A stretch of DNA of 64,000 nt from Natrialba hulunbeirensis JCM 10989 (GTDB lineage Archaea > Halobacteriota > Halobacteria > Halobacteriales > Natrialbaceae). This document shows positions 10,031 through 19,237 of the stretch, piece after piece (position 1 is the stretch's first letter; every line of letters begins with the position of its first letter). Location: the NCBI RefSeq assembly GCF_000337575.1, contig NZ_AOIM01000013.1, positions 1 to 64,000 on the forward strand. The letters are read 5' to 3'. The translations under genes and the position numbers were made by a program. The notes beneath the pieces were generated by a model. It was given only the letters and a program-made list of their open reading frames with translations. It did no database searches and was not told the DNA's origin.

Positions 10031-11143
10031 TCAGCGGCGCAAAATCAACTTCAACACGTCCTCGTCTTCGAGTACGTGCTCCTCGCCGACCTGTTGTTCG
10101 TCGTGAGTGGCGCTGGGGCCGCTGATGCGAGCGAAGCGGAACCGCTCTTCCATCTCACCGCCGAGTTTTGTGATTGCCTCACCGACAGTGGAGCCGCGTT
10201 CGATGACCAGCGGTTCCTCCCAGTCGACGCCGCGACCGGGTTTGTCCATGTAGACGCGGATGAGGTCGAGATTCTCCCAGATGCGATCTTTGAGCGCCTC
10301 GAGTCCCTTCTCCATCTCGGCGCTGATGAACGTCACCTCGTCGGGGTCGAGATCACGCTCGCGAAGCTGTTCGTCGACCGTTTCCTTGTAGTCGGGTTCG
10401 ATGAGGTCGACCTTGTTGACACAGGTGATCGATGGGATGTACTCGCGGTTGTCCATCAGCCCGTCGATCAAGCGGTCGATAGAGACGTTCTCCTGGAGGT
10501 TCAGGTCGGCGTTGACGTAGCCCTGGTCGCGGAGGACGTCCGAAATCGTCTCTTCGTCGAGGTCCTGGTCGGTACTCGAGGTGATCTTGATTCCGTCTTT
10601 GATCTTCGGGCGGACCGTCACACCCGGCGGCTCCTCGTCGACGCGGATGTTGATGTCGTAGAGTTCCTTCTGCAGGCGGTCGTACTGTTCAATCTCGAAC
10701 ACCGACAGCATGTACACGATCAGGTCGGCGTTTCGAACGACCGCGAGCACTTGCTTGCCGTCGCCACGCCCCGTCGCTGCGCCTTCGATCAGCCCGGGCA
10801 CGTCCAGCATCTGGATGTTCGCCCCGCGATGGTTGAGCATGCCGGGATTCACGTCGAGCGTCGTGAACTCGTAGGAGCCCGTCTCACTCTCTGCGTTGGT
10901 CATCGAGTTCAACAGCGACGACTTCCCGACGCTCGGAAAGCCGACCAGCGCGACCGTGGCGTCGCCGTGTTTTTCGACGGAGTAGCCACCGCCACCGCCC
11001 GAACCGGACTGTTGTTTCTCGAATTTCTCTTTTTTCTCGGCGAGCTTGGACTTCAGCCGACCGATATGGGCCTCGGTCGACTTGTTGTAGGGCGTGTTGG
11101 CGATTTCGTCCTCGATCTCCTGGATGTCCTCCTCGAGCCCCAT
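10031..11143 (-). CDS. drg: DRG-type GTP-binding protein with TGS domain
   Basis: A 370-residue GTPase of the Obg/DRG family, linked in archaea and eukaryotes to translation and ribosome interaction. An N-terminal helical region (residues 1-50, IQEIEDEIANTPYNKSTEAHIG) precedes the G domain with Walker A GFPSVGKSS near residue 66, switch II DVPGLIEGA and NKVD (CVNKVDLIEP). A TGS domain occupies the last ~80 residues (IRVYMDKPGRGVDWEEPLVIERGSTVGEAI). Length and order match archaeal DRG closely. It is the only gene on this strand in the local stretch. Confidence 0.92.
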   Translation of the reverse strand: MGLEEDIQEIEDEIANTPYNKSTEAHIGRLKSKLAEKKEKFEKQQSGSGGGGGYSVEKHGDATVALVGFPSVGKSSLLNSMTNAESETGSYEFTTLDVNPGMLNHRGANIQMLDVPGLIEGAATGRGDGKQVLAVVRNADLIVYMLSVFEIEQYDRLQKELYDINIRVDEEPPGVTVRPKIKDGIKITSSTDQDLDEETISDVLRDQGYVNADLNLQENVSIDRLIDGLMDNREYIPSITCVNKVDLIEPDYKETVDEQLRERDLDPDEVTFISAEMEKGLEALKDRIWENLDLIRVYMDKPGRGVDWEEPLVIERGSTVGEAITKLGGEMEERFRFARISGPSATHDEQQVGEEHVLEDEDVLKLILRR

Positions 11144-11306
11144 TTGTCTATACCCAGCCGGTCGTCCCGAAAAACCCTTTCCATGCGTGGGAACGGCGAG
11201 TCGTGTTCGAGTCCCCGTTCCTGTTCACTGTTCCCGAGTCTATTACCAATACAAACTGAATTCCGACACAGGTAAACGGGACTAGGCGAAACTGCAGCGT
11301 AGACAG

Positions 11307-11510
11307 ATGCCAGATCCGACACGGCTGCGTGACAGCACGCAAATCGTCCTTCCGGCAGAGGCTGTCGAGAGCCTCGAGCCACAGCTCACCGAGGAGTTTA
11401 CCGTCACGGTGTTTCCGGAAGGCGAAAACTACTGTCGAATCATTGGCAGCCCGGTCGAGATCAAGGCCGTGAGCGAGTTCCTGGCTCGACGCGGTGTGAG
11501 TGTCCCGTAG
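11307..11510 (+). CDS. VNG_1110C-like small conserved haloarchaeal protein
   Basis: A 67-residue acidic protein (begins MPDPTRLRDSTQIVLPAE, ends ARRGVSVP) that I recognise as a small conserved haloarchaeal family of unknown function. It has no membrane segment or metal motif. The pattern VFPEGENYCRIIGSPVEIKAVSEFLARRG suggests a compact alpha/beta fold. It is transcribed divergently from the DRG gene. Confidence 0.75.
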   Translation: MPDPTRLRDSTQIVLPAEAVESLEPQLTEEFTVTVFPEGENYCRIIGSPVEIKAVSEFLARRGVSVP

Positions 11511-11605
11511 GCTGGTTTCGCAGTGTGAGTGTCCCATCGGCTGCTTTCACAGTGTGAGCTGCTCGACGTTGGCCCCCCTTCACTGTCTCTCCTTGCACAC
11601 TCGAT

Positions 11606-11821
11606 TCATTCACCGCCTCGTTCGCCACGAATCTCTCGTCTGAGCGATGCAAGCATAACCCCCAAAAGAAGTCCGATACCGAAGCCCGGAAGGAAATTCT
11701 CGGTCCCGCTCACCGCTGCGAGTCCAACGCCACCGACCAGCGGCGGAACAAGCAGCGCTGCTAGCATCTCGAACGCGAACACACCCGGCGGCTTGGGGTC
11801 CGCACTCGTCGACAGTCCCAT
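11606..11821 (-). CDS. Small two-helix membrane protein
   Basis: A 71-residue protein with two predicted helices (FAFEMLAALLVPPLVGGVGLAAVSG and LPGFGIGLLLGVMLASL) and a short basic-then-acidic tail. Its ATG is 69 bp downstream of the tiaS stop in the same direction, so they may be co-transcribed. Function unknown. Confidence 0.6.
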   Translation of the reverse strand: MGLSTSADPKPPGVFAFEMLAALLVPPLVGGVGLAAVSGTENFLPGFGIGLLLGVMLASLRREIRGERGGE

Positions 11822-11889
11822 ATCGGCTGCACGACGGCGGGAACAAAGAATCTCCGGTCACATGTCGGTGACTCCGCTCCAACGCGCCC

Positions 11890-13266
11890 CTAGCGCTCCG
11901 GATGCACCGGCCCGTCGAACCCGCCCCGAACCAGCGGCTTCGCAATATGTCTACGCGCACACGGCGGCACCTCGTACCAACCCAACTCGAGTACCCGCTC
12001 AATCTCAGCCCGTTCCTTCCCGGGTGCGTCGGTTCCACAGTCTCGGCAGCGATAGCCCTGGTCGCGGCCGGCGCTCTCCATCGTGCGCTCGCAGTCGGGA
12101 CAGACCGGTGTCACGAGGTCGGTAGTATTGAGGCCTCGGACGGCGACCTTCTCGAGTTTGAGCGTGCCGTCGGCGAGTTCGCCGCAGACGGTGAGGCGGT
12201 CGCCGGGTCGCAGTGCGCGAACGTGGTCGCGAAAGCGTTTGGTGGGTTCGAAGGCGGCGCAGGGAAGTTTCGCCGGCGAGCTAGCGGCGTTGTCCGCATC
12301 GCCGGCTGCCACACCCTCCGGCGCAACGTCGACGAAGACGTGGCCGCCGCGTCGCGTCTCCGGCTCAGAAACAACTCGTGCGTCGAGTCGGTAGGCGCGG
12401 CCGTCCTGCAGGGAGGTCGCGGTCGCTGCATCGGCAGCCGACCCAGTGGTCCCCGAGTCACTGTCAGCGCCCACAGTCACATCCCGCAAATGCACGTCCG
12501 TCCCCTGGTTCGTCACGAACAGGTGACTCGAGTACACCGGCTCGCTATCGATCTGTTCAGCGACGCGGCGGACGGCTTCGGGATCGTCACCACGGATCCC
12601 GTGGAGAATCGGTCCTGGTGTGTGGGGTACGCAGACGGTTTCGTTCTCGCCGCGGTCGACGGTGTCCCAGACGTCGGGATAGCCGGAGTCTGCGGCCGCG
12701 AAGACGCTGTCGTGGTCGACCTCGCGCGGCGTTCCCCAGCGCTCGGGCTTGCGGTAGGAGATGTATTCGTACGTCCAGTCTGCAAGCGCGCTCCAGGCCC
12801 CGATGGCGGCCAGCGCGCCGATTCGCCCGCGGCCGTTTCCCGCGTGCCACGACTGGTAGCCGTGGTCGTCGATCAGGGTCTCGGCCGCAGCGCGCGAGAG
12901 GTGATCGCGGATCGCGCGCGTCGAAAACCGCGCGACAGCCGCCGGAATCGCGCCCTCGCCGGCGGCGAGATCGATGTCCGCGACGACCAGCCCCGGATTC
13001 GTCCGCTCGTCGCGCGTTTCTGCGAGGGACTCGAGTACCTCCCGTGAAATGTCGAACGCGCGAGCAGGATTGCAGTCGGTGTGGATCGCGAGCGCGGCGT
13101 TGCCGCGCGTTTTGTACTCGACGGCGGGGTTGAGCCGGACGAGGAGGGTTCGGGTGGCCGCGGCGTCAGCCTCGCGACGCAGCCGCTTTGCAATCTGCGC
13201 GGCGACGTAGGTCGTGCACATCCCGTGTTCGCGGGAATCCGTGTCGTCGAGCCCGACGATCGTCAT
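11890..13266 (-). CDS. tiaS: tRNA(Ile2) 2-agmatinylcytidine synthetase TiaS
   Basis: TiaS uses ATP and agmatine to convert C34 of tRNA-Ile(CAU) to agmatidine so that it reads AUA. The 458-residue protein starts with the diagnostic MTIVGLDDTDSREHGMCTTYVA and continues through the kinase-like domain (GNGRGRIGALAAIGAW). An OB-fold region near residue 300 is followed by a zinc ribbon (CPDCERTMESAGRDQGYRCRDCG) and the closing ARRHIAKPLVR. There is an Asp/Ala/Thr-rich insert near residue 275 (SDSGTTGSAADAATAT) typical of halophile linkers. Confidence 0.93.
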   Translation of the reverse strand: MTIVGLDDTDSREHGMCTTYVAAQIAKRLRREADAAATRTLLVRLNPAVEYKTRGNAALAIHTDCNPARAFDISREVLESLAETRDERTNPGLVVADIDLAAGEGAIPAAVARFSTRAIRDHLSRAAAETLIDDHGYQSWHAGNGRGRIGALAAIGAWSALADWTYEYISYRKPERWGTPREVDHDSVFAAADSGYPDVWDTVDRGENETVCVPHTPGPILHGIRGDDPEAVRRVAEQIDSEPVYSSHLFVTNQGTDVHLRDVTVGADSDSGTTGSAADAATATSLQDGRAYRLDARVVSEPETRRGGHVFVDVAPEGVAAGDADNAASSPAKLPCAAFEPTKRFRDHVRALRPGDRLTVCGELADGTLKLEKVAVRGLNTTDLVTPVCPDCERTMESAGRDQGYRCRDCGTDAPGKERAEIERVLELGWYEVPPCARRHIAKPLVRGGFDGPVHPER

Positions 13267-13390
13267 CAGCGAGTCTTGTGACGGCTGTGAGTAACGCCTT
13301 TCGGTGTGCCACCCTGATGGGCGGTTTGTATCTGGTACTGAATCGATGTGCGATGCAAGACGAACAGTTATAGCTGGGCGCTGACACCCC

Positions 13391-13400
13391 TATATAAGTA
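13391..13400 (+). promoter_or_regulatory. TATA box for the HTH regulator gene
   Basis: The sequence TATATAAGTA is a good archaeal TATA box inside the 220-bp gap between tiaS and the next gene. Transcription would start near 13,420, leaving an untranslated leader of roughly 65 nt before the ATG at 13,487. That is longer than the leaderless arrangement seen elsewhere in the window. Confidence 0.5.
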
Positions 13401-13486
13401 TACTGCTGGTACACATCCCAATCGCGACACCGCAGGTAGCCATCTTGGGGAAACGCTCTTGTATGAGGAATAGCTTACAATACCCT

Positions 13487-14452
13487 ATGTCCCGCTCCGC
13501 ACTGGTCGGCAACGTGACCGCGATGTTAGAGGACGCGGGATTCGTCGTCAGTGACCGGTGTGCAATCCGCCCGAAGAGTTTCGATATCGCCGCGCGTCGT
13601 GGCGAGGACCTGTTGCTCGTCAAGATTCTCGGCAATATCGACGCGTTCAACGAAGCGACCGGCCACGAGATGCGCCGCCTCGGGACGTATCTCCAGGCGA
13701 CGCCGCTCGTGCTCGGTCTGCGCAGTCGCGACGAGGATCTCAAGCCAGACGTCGTCTACTTCCGCCACGGCGTTCCGGTCCTGAGTCCCGACACCGCGTA
13801 CAACCTGTTCATCGAGGACGTGCCGCCGCTGATCTACGCCGCACCCGGCGGCCTCTACGTCAACATCGACGGCGACCTGCTCGCCGACGAACGCGAGGAC
13901 CGCGACTGGAGTCTCGGCCAACTCGCGACCGAACTCGGCGTCTCCCGGCGCACCGTCTCGAAGTACGAAGACGGGATGAACGCCTCTGTCGAAGTCGCGA
14001 TGGCGCTAGAGGATCTGTTCAACGAACCGCTGACGAGCCCCGTCGACGTGCTCGAGGGTGCAGACGACGTCCACGAGACCGATGACACGCCGGACGACCC
14101 CGAGGCCGATCCCGACGACAAACAGGTCGTCGCCGTCCTCACGCGGGCCGGCTACAGCGTCCACCCGACGATCCGCTCGCCGTTCAAGGCCATCAGCAAG
14201 GACGAAGACGACAGCGAGGTCGTCCTCACGGGTCACTCGGAGTTCACCAAGGCCGCCGAGAAGCGCGCCCGCATCATGAGTTCGATCGGCCAGGTCACCC
14301 GCACGCGCTCGGTGTACGTCGTCGACCGCGCCAAGCAGGAGTCCGTCGATGGCACCGCGCTCGTCGAACGCGAGGAACTCGAGAACCTTCGCGATACGGA
14401 CGAACTTCGAGACGTGATTCGAGAGCGTGCAGAGTACGAGGAAGCGGCCTAG
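13487..14452 (+). CDS. Conserved archaeal HTH-type transcriptional regulator
   Basis: A 321-residue protein of the conserved 'putative HTH-type transcriptional regulatory protein' family of haloarchaea and other euryarchaea. The N-terminal domain ([23 protein letters not shown]) resembles a nuclease-like fold. A Cro/C1-type helix-turn-helix lies near residues 140-165 ([21 protein letters not shown]), and a second alpha/beta domain forms the C-terminus. The ATG at 13,487 fits the family N-terminus better than the TTG at 13,445. Its target genes are unknown. Confidence 0.82.
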   Translation: MSRSALVGNVTAMLEDAGFVVSDRCAIRPKSFDIAARRGEDLLLVKILGNIDAFNEATGHEMRRLGTYLQATPLVLGLRSRDEDLKPDVVYFRHGVPVLSPDTAYNLFIEDVPPLIYAAPGGLYVNIDGDLLADEREDRDWSLGQLATELGVSRRTVSKYEDGMNASVEVAMALEDLFNEPLTSPVDVLEGADDVHETDDTPDDPEADPDDKQVVAVLTRAGYSVHPTIRSPFKAISKDEDDSEVVLTGHSEFTKAAEKRARIMSSIGQVTRTRSVYVVDRAKQESVDGTALVEREELENLRDTDELRDVIRERAEYEEAA

Positions 14453-14489
14453 CCGGTCGATTTATTTTGGTTTCGCGGACAGGTAAGGT

Positions 14490-16328
14490 GTGACGAGCGA
14501 GAGTGAGCGTGAGCGCCAGTGTCAGTACGAATTCAATCCCGGTGTGTGGGAACGAACAGCCGAAACCGGAAACACACTGGATACAAGCGAGCTGAACGCC
14601 GACGGAACGTGGCGATGCCATCGGGCCGCCGACGGGAACAGCGGATACTGCCGCTTTCACACCCCACTTGCAGAACGAGACTGGGAACCCAGTGAAACGG
14701 TTGCTGCGCTCCGAGATGCAATCTGTGGTAAATCGGGCGGTAACGATAACAATAGCGACAACGACGGCAAGCGAGACCGTCGTCGGAGCAAACAGTTCAT
14801 CGGGGCGACGTTCGTTTCGCTCGACCTTCGCCACGAAACACTGGCTGCTCGAGATAACTACCCAATCGATCTCCGCCACGTGACTATCGAAGAGGGGGCA
14901 GATCTGCGCAAGGCAACCCTCGAGAACCCGCTCCAGTTCGATGGTGCGATCTGTAACGGCGATTTCGAGTGTTCGACAATCCGTGCACAACAGTCAGTCA
15001 CAGTTGCAGATGCCCACATCGGCGGCGACCTACGTGCAGGCGATGCACGGTTCGGCGATCGCGTTTCGATATCGGATACCGTGGTTAGGGGCGACCTCTC
15101 GCTACCTGATGCGACCTTCAGCGGTCGTGCCGTCTGCCGCGGAGTAGAAGTTGGCCGCGGGATCGATGCACCTGGTGCTAGATTTGCGGACGACGCACTC
15201 TTCGACAGGGTGACAGCAATCGAGGAGTCGTCGTTCAGCAACGCCTCGTTTCAGGGTGAAGCGTTCTTTTCCGGCGCTACCTTCGCCGGTGGGCTCAACT
15301 GGTGGAACGTAACCGTTGCTGGGCCGACCCGTTTCGGCGGTGCGACGATTCGACAGGAGGCGATGTTCCAAGATGGGACCTTCGAGGATGTCGTCCGACT
15401 CACCAACGTCACCGTTCCATCCCGAGCCGTCTTCGCACAGACGACGTTTGCCGATCGGCTCTTACTCACGGGACTCGAGTGCGATGCCGATGCCTGTCTG
15501 GTTGATCTGTCTGGCGCAGTACTTTCTGGTGGACGATTAGAAACGACTGACTCACTCACGTACGATCTTTCAGGTGCCGAAGTCGGGCCGATCGAGTGGG
15601 GAACTGGAAGCGACAGTGAGACCGGCGGAGCCGCTGTTACTGAGCGCAACAGCGACACTGAAAACCGGACGGAACCGGTTCCACTGTCGCTCTCACAGTT
15701 CATCATCGAAAACACGCACTTCGACGGGTTCGACTTCCGAGATCGGACCGTACGGAGTGCACTCGAGTCCAGTGGATGGCGACTCCACGAGTGGAACCAT
15801 GAAAACGAGAGTGGGTGTGGCGGAGACGAGCGGCAACTCTCACCAGAAACACTCGAGAGCACGTACCTCAAGGCAAAACACGGGGCAAAAGCCGTCGGCG
15901 ACAGCAAGGCAGCTGGTGAGTTCTTCCGCCACGAGATGCGCTACCGGCGGGACGGACACGCAAAACGCGCACGAGAGGTGGGTTGGTCACGGTCACGGAT
16001 CGTCGATAGCGGCAAGTGGGTCGCCAATGCCGTCTTCGGTGCTGTCGCCGGTCACGGCGAACGACCGGGTCGAGTCGTACTAACTGCTGCTGGAATCGTC
16101 GCTGGGTTTGCGCTCTTGTACGCGGCGCTTTGGCCGGGATCACCGCCGTATGGAGGTGCCGTCGGCTACCTGATGTTTAGCCTCGAATCGTTCGTAACGC
16201 TCGTACTGGGCGGCTCCGTACCGGTCGAGCGCACCGCCGTTCGACTGGCAGCGCAAGTGCAGGCGTTCGTTGGCGCCTTCCTCATCGCGCTATTCGTGTT
16301 TACGCTCACGCGGTCGATTCAACGGTAG
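14490..16328 (+). CDS. Pentapeptide-repeat protein with C-terminal two-helix channel-like domain
   Basis: A 612-residue protein starting at a GTG. Its N-terminus holds two cysteine-containing segments (CQYEFNPGVW, WRCHRAADGNSGYCRFHTP) that could bind a metal. From about residue 105 to 330 it is built of degenerate pentapeptide-type repeats of the A(D/N)LxX kind (GATFVSLDL, ATFSGRAVCRG, ASFQGEAFFSGATFAGG), which form a four-sided beta helix. A helical linker follows, and the end has two membrane helices with a short re-entrant-like stretch (YLMFSLESFVTLVLGG) between them, as in two-helix ion channels. This architecture recurs in haloarchaea; what it senses or conducts is unknown. Confidence 0.8.
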   Translation: MTSESERERQCQYEFNPGVWERTAETGNTLDTSELNADGTWRCHRAADGNSGYCRFHTPLAERDWEPSETVAALRDAICGKSGGNDNNSDNDGKRDRRRSKQFIGATFVSLDLRHETLAARDNYPIDLRHVTIEEGADLRKATLENPLQFDGAICNGDFECSTIRAQQSVTVADAHIGGDLRAGDARFGDRVSISDTVVRGDLSLPDATFSGRAVCRGVEVGRGIDAPGARFADDALFDRVTAIEESSFSNASFQGEAFFSGATFAGGLNWWNVTVAGPTRFGGATIRQEAMFQDGTFEDVVRLTNVTVPSRAVFAQTTFADRLLLTGLECDADACLVDLSGAVLSGGRLETTDSLTYDLSGAEVGPIEWGTGSDSETGGAAVTERNSDTENRTEPVPLSLSQFIIENTHFDGFDFRDRTVRSALESSGWRLHEWNHENESGCGGDERQLSPETLESTYLKAKHGAKAVGDSKAAGEFFRHEMRYRRDGHAKRAREVGWSRSRIVDSGKWVANAVFGAVAGHGERPGRVVLTAAGIVAGFALLYAALWPGSPPYGGAVGYLMFSLESFVTLVLGGSVPVERTAVRLAAQVQAFVGAFLIALFVFTLTRSIQR

Positions 16329-16430
16329 TTTCAGGTCGACGACGGGGCCATCGATGGCGGTCCGCTTTATCAGCGAAACAGGAGAATACCCCGGAGGCTT
16401 GACCTCGAGGTGATTCACCTCACAGGTCTT

Positions 16431-16679
16431 TCAGGCTCCGTACGTCTCTTCGAGATAGGCGACGATATCATCGCTTTCGTGCATTCCTTCGACATCGTTT
16501 GCTTCATCCGTGAGAACCGGTACACCGGTCTGCCCACTCACCGCTTCGACCTCTGTTCGCTTTCCGTGATCTCGTTCCACGTCGATCACGTCGTACTCGA
16601 GTTCGAGTTCGTCGAGTGTCGAGCGCACTTTTGCACAGAACGGACAGCCGGGGAGATTGTACAGTGTGATGTCAGCCAT
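16431..16679 (-). CDS. Glutaredoxin-like protein
   Basis: An 82-residue thioredoxin-fold protein with the redox motif CPFC at residues 12-15 (LYNLPGCPFCAKVRSTLDE), the cis-proline loop TGVPVL near residue 54 and a C-terminal helix (DIVAYLEETYG). The size and motif match glutaredoxin/NrdH-type disulfide reductases. Haloarchaea use gamma-glutamylcysteine rather than glutathione, so the physiological reductant is probably that thiol or a thioredoxin reductase. Confidence 0.88.
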   Translation of the reverse strand: MADITLYNLPGCPFCAKVRSTLDELELEYDVIDVERDHGKRTEVEAVSGQTGVPVLTDEANDVEGMHESDDIVAYLEETYGA

Positions 16680-16854
16680 ACGGGGTGCTAACGGGTGGAG
16701 GTGTATGAGCGCACCGGTCGCGGTATCAGTTCGGTTGCACGGTGTGATATCGCAGAAGTAGCAAACGAGTGTGAAGACGGCAACTACGGTGTTCCGCGGC
16801 GGGCGTTTCGTGGCGGACGTCAGGTCCCAGACGTCAGTTGTCTGCCGTCAGCAC

Positions 16855-18300
16855 TCAGAACGCCAGCACGCCAGCATCCGTCGCGAAGTAGGCGATGTAG
16901 TAGACGATGAACGCGACGACGAGCGCCCACTGGCCGAGCGAGACGTCAGCACGGTCGCCCACGGCGGTCTTGATCAGCGGGTAGCTCATGATCCCTGCGG
17001 CCAGTCCGTTCGCGATCGAGGCCGTCAGCGGCATGATCGTGATCGTGAGGCCACTCGAGATTAGCCAGGCTGGGTCGTTCCAGTCGATGTCAGCAACGCC
17101 CTGGAGCATGATGATACCGACCACGACCAGCGCGATGTAGGTCGCGTACTGCGGAATCGCACCCATCAGCGGGACGACCAGCAGCGAGAGCGCGAAGAGA
17201 CCGGCGACGACCAGTGCGGTAAAGCCGGTTCGGCCGCCCTCCTCGAGTCCGGCCGAGGATTCGATGAACGTCGTCACGGTCGAAGTCCCGATCATTGCGC
17301 CGACGGTCGTACCGACTGCGTCGGCCATCAGCGGGCGCTCCATCTCGGGCAGGTTCCCCTCCTCGTCGAGGAAGCCACCGATCTGGGAGACGCCGATGAG
17401 CGTCCCGGCGGTGTCGAAGAAGTCGACGAAGAAGAACGTGAAGACGACGAGCGCGAAGACGAGTGGCTCCTCAGTGATCATCCCCAGTCCGTCCACAAAG
17501 CCGTAGATGAGCGGCGTGAAGTCGTACTGGACAGTCATGATCATTTCGGCGATGCCGCTTAGCCCCTCGTTCGTGATCTGGTTGTACTCGTCTTCGGGCG
17601 CGAGTTCACCGGGTGCGACGAAGCCGAGCAGGGTAAGCAGCCAGCCGCTGATCGCGGTGAAGAGAATACCGAGGACGATCCCACCACGCACGCCACGGGC
17701 GTAGAGGATGAACGTCAGCACCAGTCCGACGAGCGAGAGCGCAGCGACGGGGCTCGTCGCGACGTTGCCGAGGTAGACCAGTGTCTCCGGGTCGGCGACG
17801 ACCAGTTCGATCTCTTGCAGTCCGAGGAAGAGCAAGAAGACACCGATACCGGCCCCGACGGCGAACTTGACGGGTTCCGGGAACAGTTCGATAATGTAGC
17901 GACGCGCACCGACTGCGGTCAGTGCGATGAAGATGATCCCCTCGACGAACACGGCGGCGAGTGCGACCTCCCAGGGGACGCCGAGTCCGAGGACGACGGT
18001 GAACGCGAAGAAGGCGTTTAGCCCCATCCCGGGCGCGAGCCCGAACGGCCGATCCGCCCAGAACGCCATCACGATCGTCGCGACGATCGATGCGAGAATC
18101 GTCGCGACGGCGATCATCTGCAGTGTCTGTGTCTGGTCGTAACCGTCGATCTGGATCGCTTCGGCCAGAATCATCGGGTTGACGACGATGATGTACGACA
18201 TCGCCAGGAACGTCGTCAGCCCGGCGACCATCTCGGTCGACAGGCTCGTGTCGTACTCATCGAATCCAAAGTAGTCCGCGATCGTTTCGGTAACCCCCAT
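16855..18300 (-). CDS. NCS2 family purine permease (AzgA-like)
   Basis: A 481-residue membrane protein of the AzgA branch of NCS2 transporters, which take up adenine, guanine or hypoxanthine with protons. Family motifs include AGLTTFLAMSYIIVVNP near the N-terminus, GLAPGMGLNAFFAF, and FFFVDFFDTAGTLIGV followed by TSTVTTFIESSAGLEEGGRTGFTA. About 12-14 helices are visible. The minus-strand promoter is likely the AT-rich stretch near 18,331-18,340 (ACTTTTAACT read on the gene strand), about 35 nt before the ATG. Confidence 0.9.
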   Translation of the reverse strand: MGVTETIADYFGFDEYDTSLSTEMVAGLTTFLAMSYIIVVNPMILAEAIQIDGYDQTQTLQMIAVATILASIVATIVMAFWADRPFGLAPGMGLNAFFAFTVVLGLGVPWEVALAAVFVEGIIFIALTAVGARRYIIELFPEPVKFAVGAGIGVFLLFLGLQEIELVVADPETLVYLGNVATSPVAALSLVGLVLTFILYARGVRGGIVLGILFTAISGWLLTLLGFVAPGELAPEDEYNQITNEGLSGIAEMIMTVQYDFTPLIYGFVDGLGMITEEPLVFALVVFTFFFVDFFDTAGTLIGVSQIGGFLDEEGNLPEMERPLMADAVGTTVGAMIGTSTVTTFIESSAGLEEGGRTGFTALVVAGLFALSLLVVPLMGAIPQYATYIALVVVGIIMLQGVADIDWNDPAWLISSGLTITIMPLTASIANGLAAGIMSYPLIKTAVGDRADVSLGQWALVVAFIVYYIAYFATDAGVLAF

Positions 18301-18493
18301 ATTGGATGGTCAAGCATATCCACAGCGCTTAGTTAAAAGTTCTTGTCTCGGTTTCGGAAAACCATTCCACATATGTGCATACATTCGGATACCGTGGCAG
18401 AGAGGTTGGTGTGGTGATTGACAGGATTGGACGGCAGTCCTCACCACGACGTGGGACGAACGTATTTCATCTCGGAGCATGTACTGTGTTATC

Positions 18494-19144
18494 ATGAAGT
18501 TCGTCATCGTTGGGTACGGCCGCGTGGGCTCTCGAACCAGTCGGATCCTCAGCGAGGAGGGACACGACGTCGTCGTCGTTGATAACGACCCCGACCGAAT
18601 CGATCGGGCGAGCGGCGACGGCTTCGAAACCGTCCAGGGCGACGGCGCGGACGAAGCCGTCCTCGTCGACGCCGGCATCGAAACCGCGGACGCAATCGGC
18701 GCGTTCACGCCCGACCTCAACGCCAACTTCGCCGCCTGCATGGTCGGCGACCACCACGACTGTCGGACCGCCCTGCGAATCGACGAAGACTACCGCGAGG
18801 AAATCTACACCAGATACGCCGACGAGGTCGACGAGATCATCTACCCCGAGCGACTCGGCGCTGCCGGCGCGAAAACCGCCATGCTTGGCGGCGACTTCAA
18901 CGTCGTCACTGACCTTGCGACGAATCTGCAACTCACCGTCCTCGAGATCCCCGATGGCTCGGCCGCGGTCGGCAAGCGCATGAGTGAACTCGAGTTACCC
19001 GAGTCGGCGCGGATCTATGCCCATGGGCGAGCCCGCGAGTCGTTGACGATTCCGCTGCCGGGGACGGAACTCGAAGCGGGTGATGAGGTGGCGGTGGTGA
19101 CGGAGGCGAGCAGTGCGGACGAGGTGCGGACGGCGTTGCAGTAG
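18494..19144 (+). CDS. TrkA-type NAD-binding (RCK) protein
   Basis: A 216-residue RCK protein with an N-terminal Rossmann domain (MKFVIVGYGRVGSRTSR, GxGxxG at residues 7-12, acidic VVDND loop at the end of strand 2) and a C-terminal TrkA_C-like domain (VGKRMSELELPESARIYAHGR... ELEAGDEVAVV). Such proteins gate potassium transporters or channels in response to NAD(H) or nucleotides. I chose the ATG at 18,494; an in-frame ATG at 18,479 would add five residues. No Trk/Ktr membrane subunit is adjacent, so its partner lies elsewhere. Confidence 0.87.
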   Translation: MKFVIVGYGRVGSRTSRILSEEGHDVVVVDNDPDRIDRASGDGFETVQGDGADEAVLVDAGIETADAIGAFTPDLNANFAACMVGDHHDCRTALRIDEDYREEIYTRYADEVDEIIYPERLGAAGAKTAMLGGDFNVVTDLATNLQLTVLEIPDGSAAVGKRMSELELPESARIYAHGRARESLTIPLPGTELEAGDEVAVVTEASSADEVRTALQ

Positions 19145-19237
19145 TAGGGACGCGAGTGGAATGGTGCTGTAGTGGAGACACACGAGGTGGATTTGGGTCC
19201 TGCCAGCGAACGACCGTCACGCAGCGGTCTCGTCTGG

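Noticed and set aside
9896-11275. 459-codon plus-strand frame opposite the DRG GTPase gene
   Set aside because: Antisense shadow. The minus strand encodes a full GTPase with Walker A and TGS domain.
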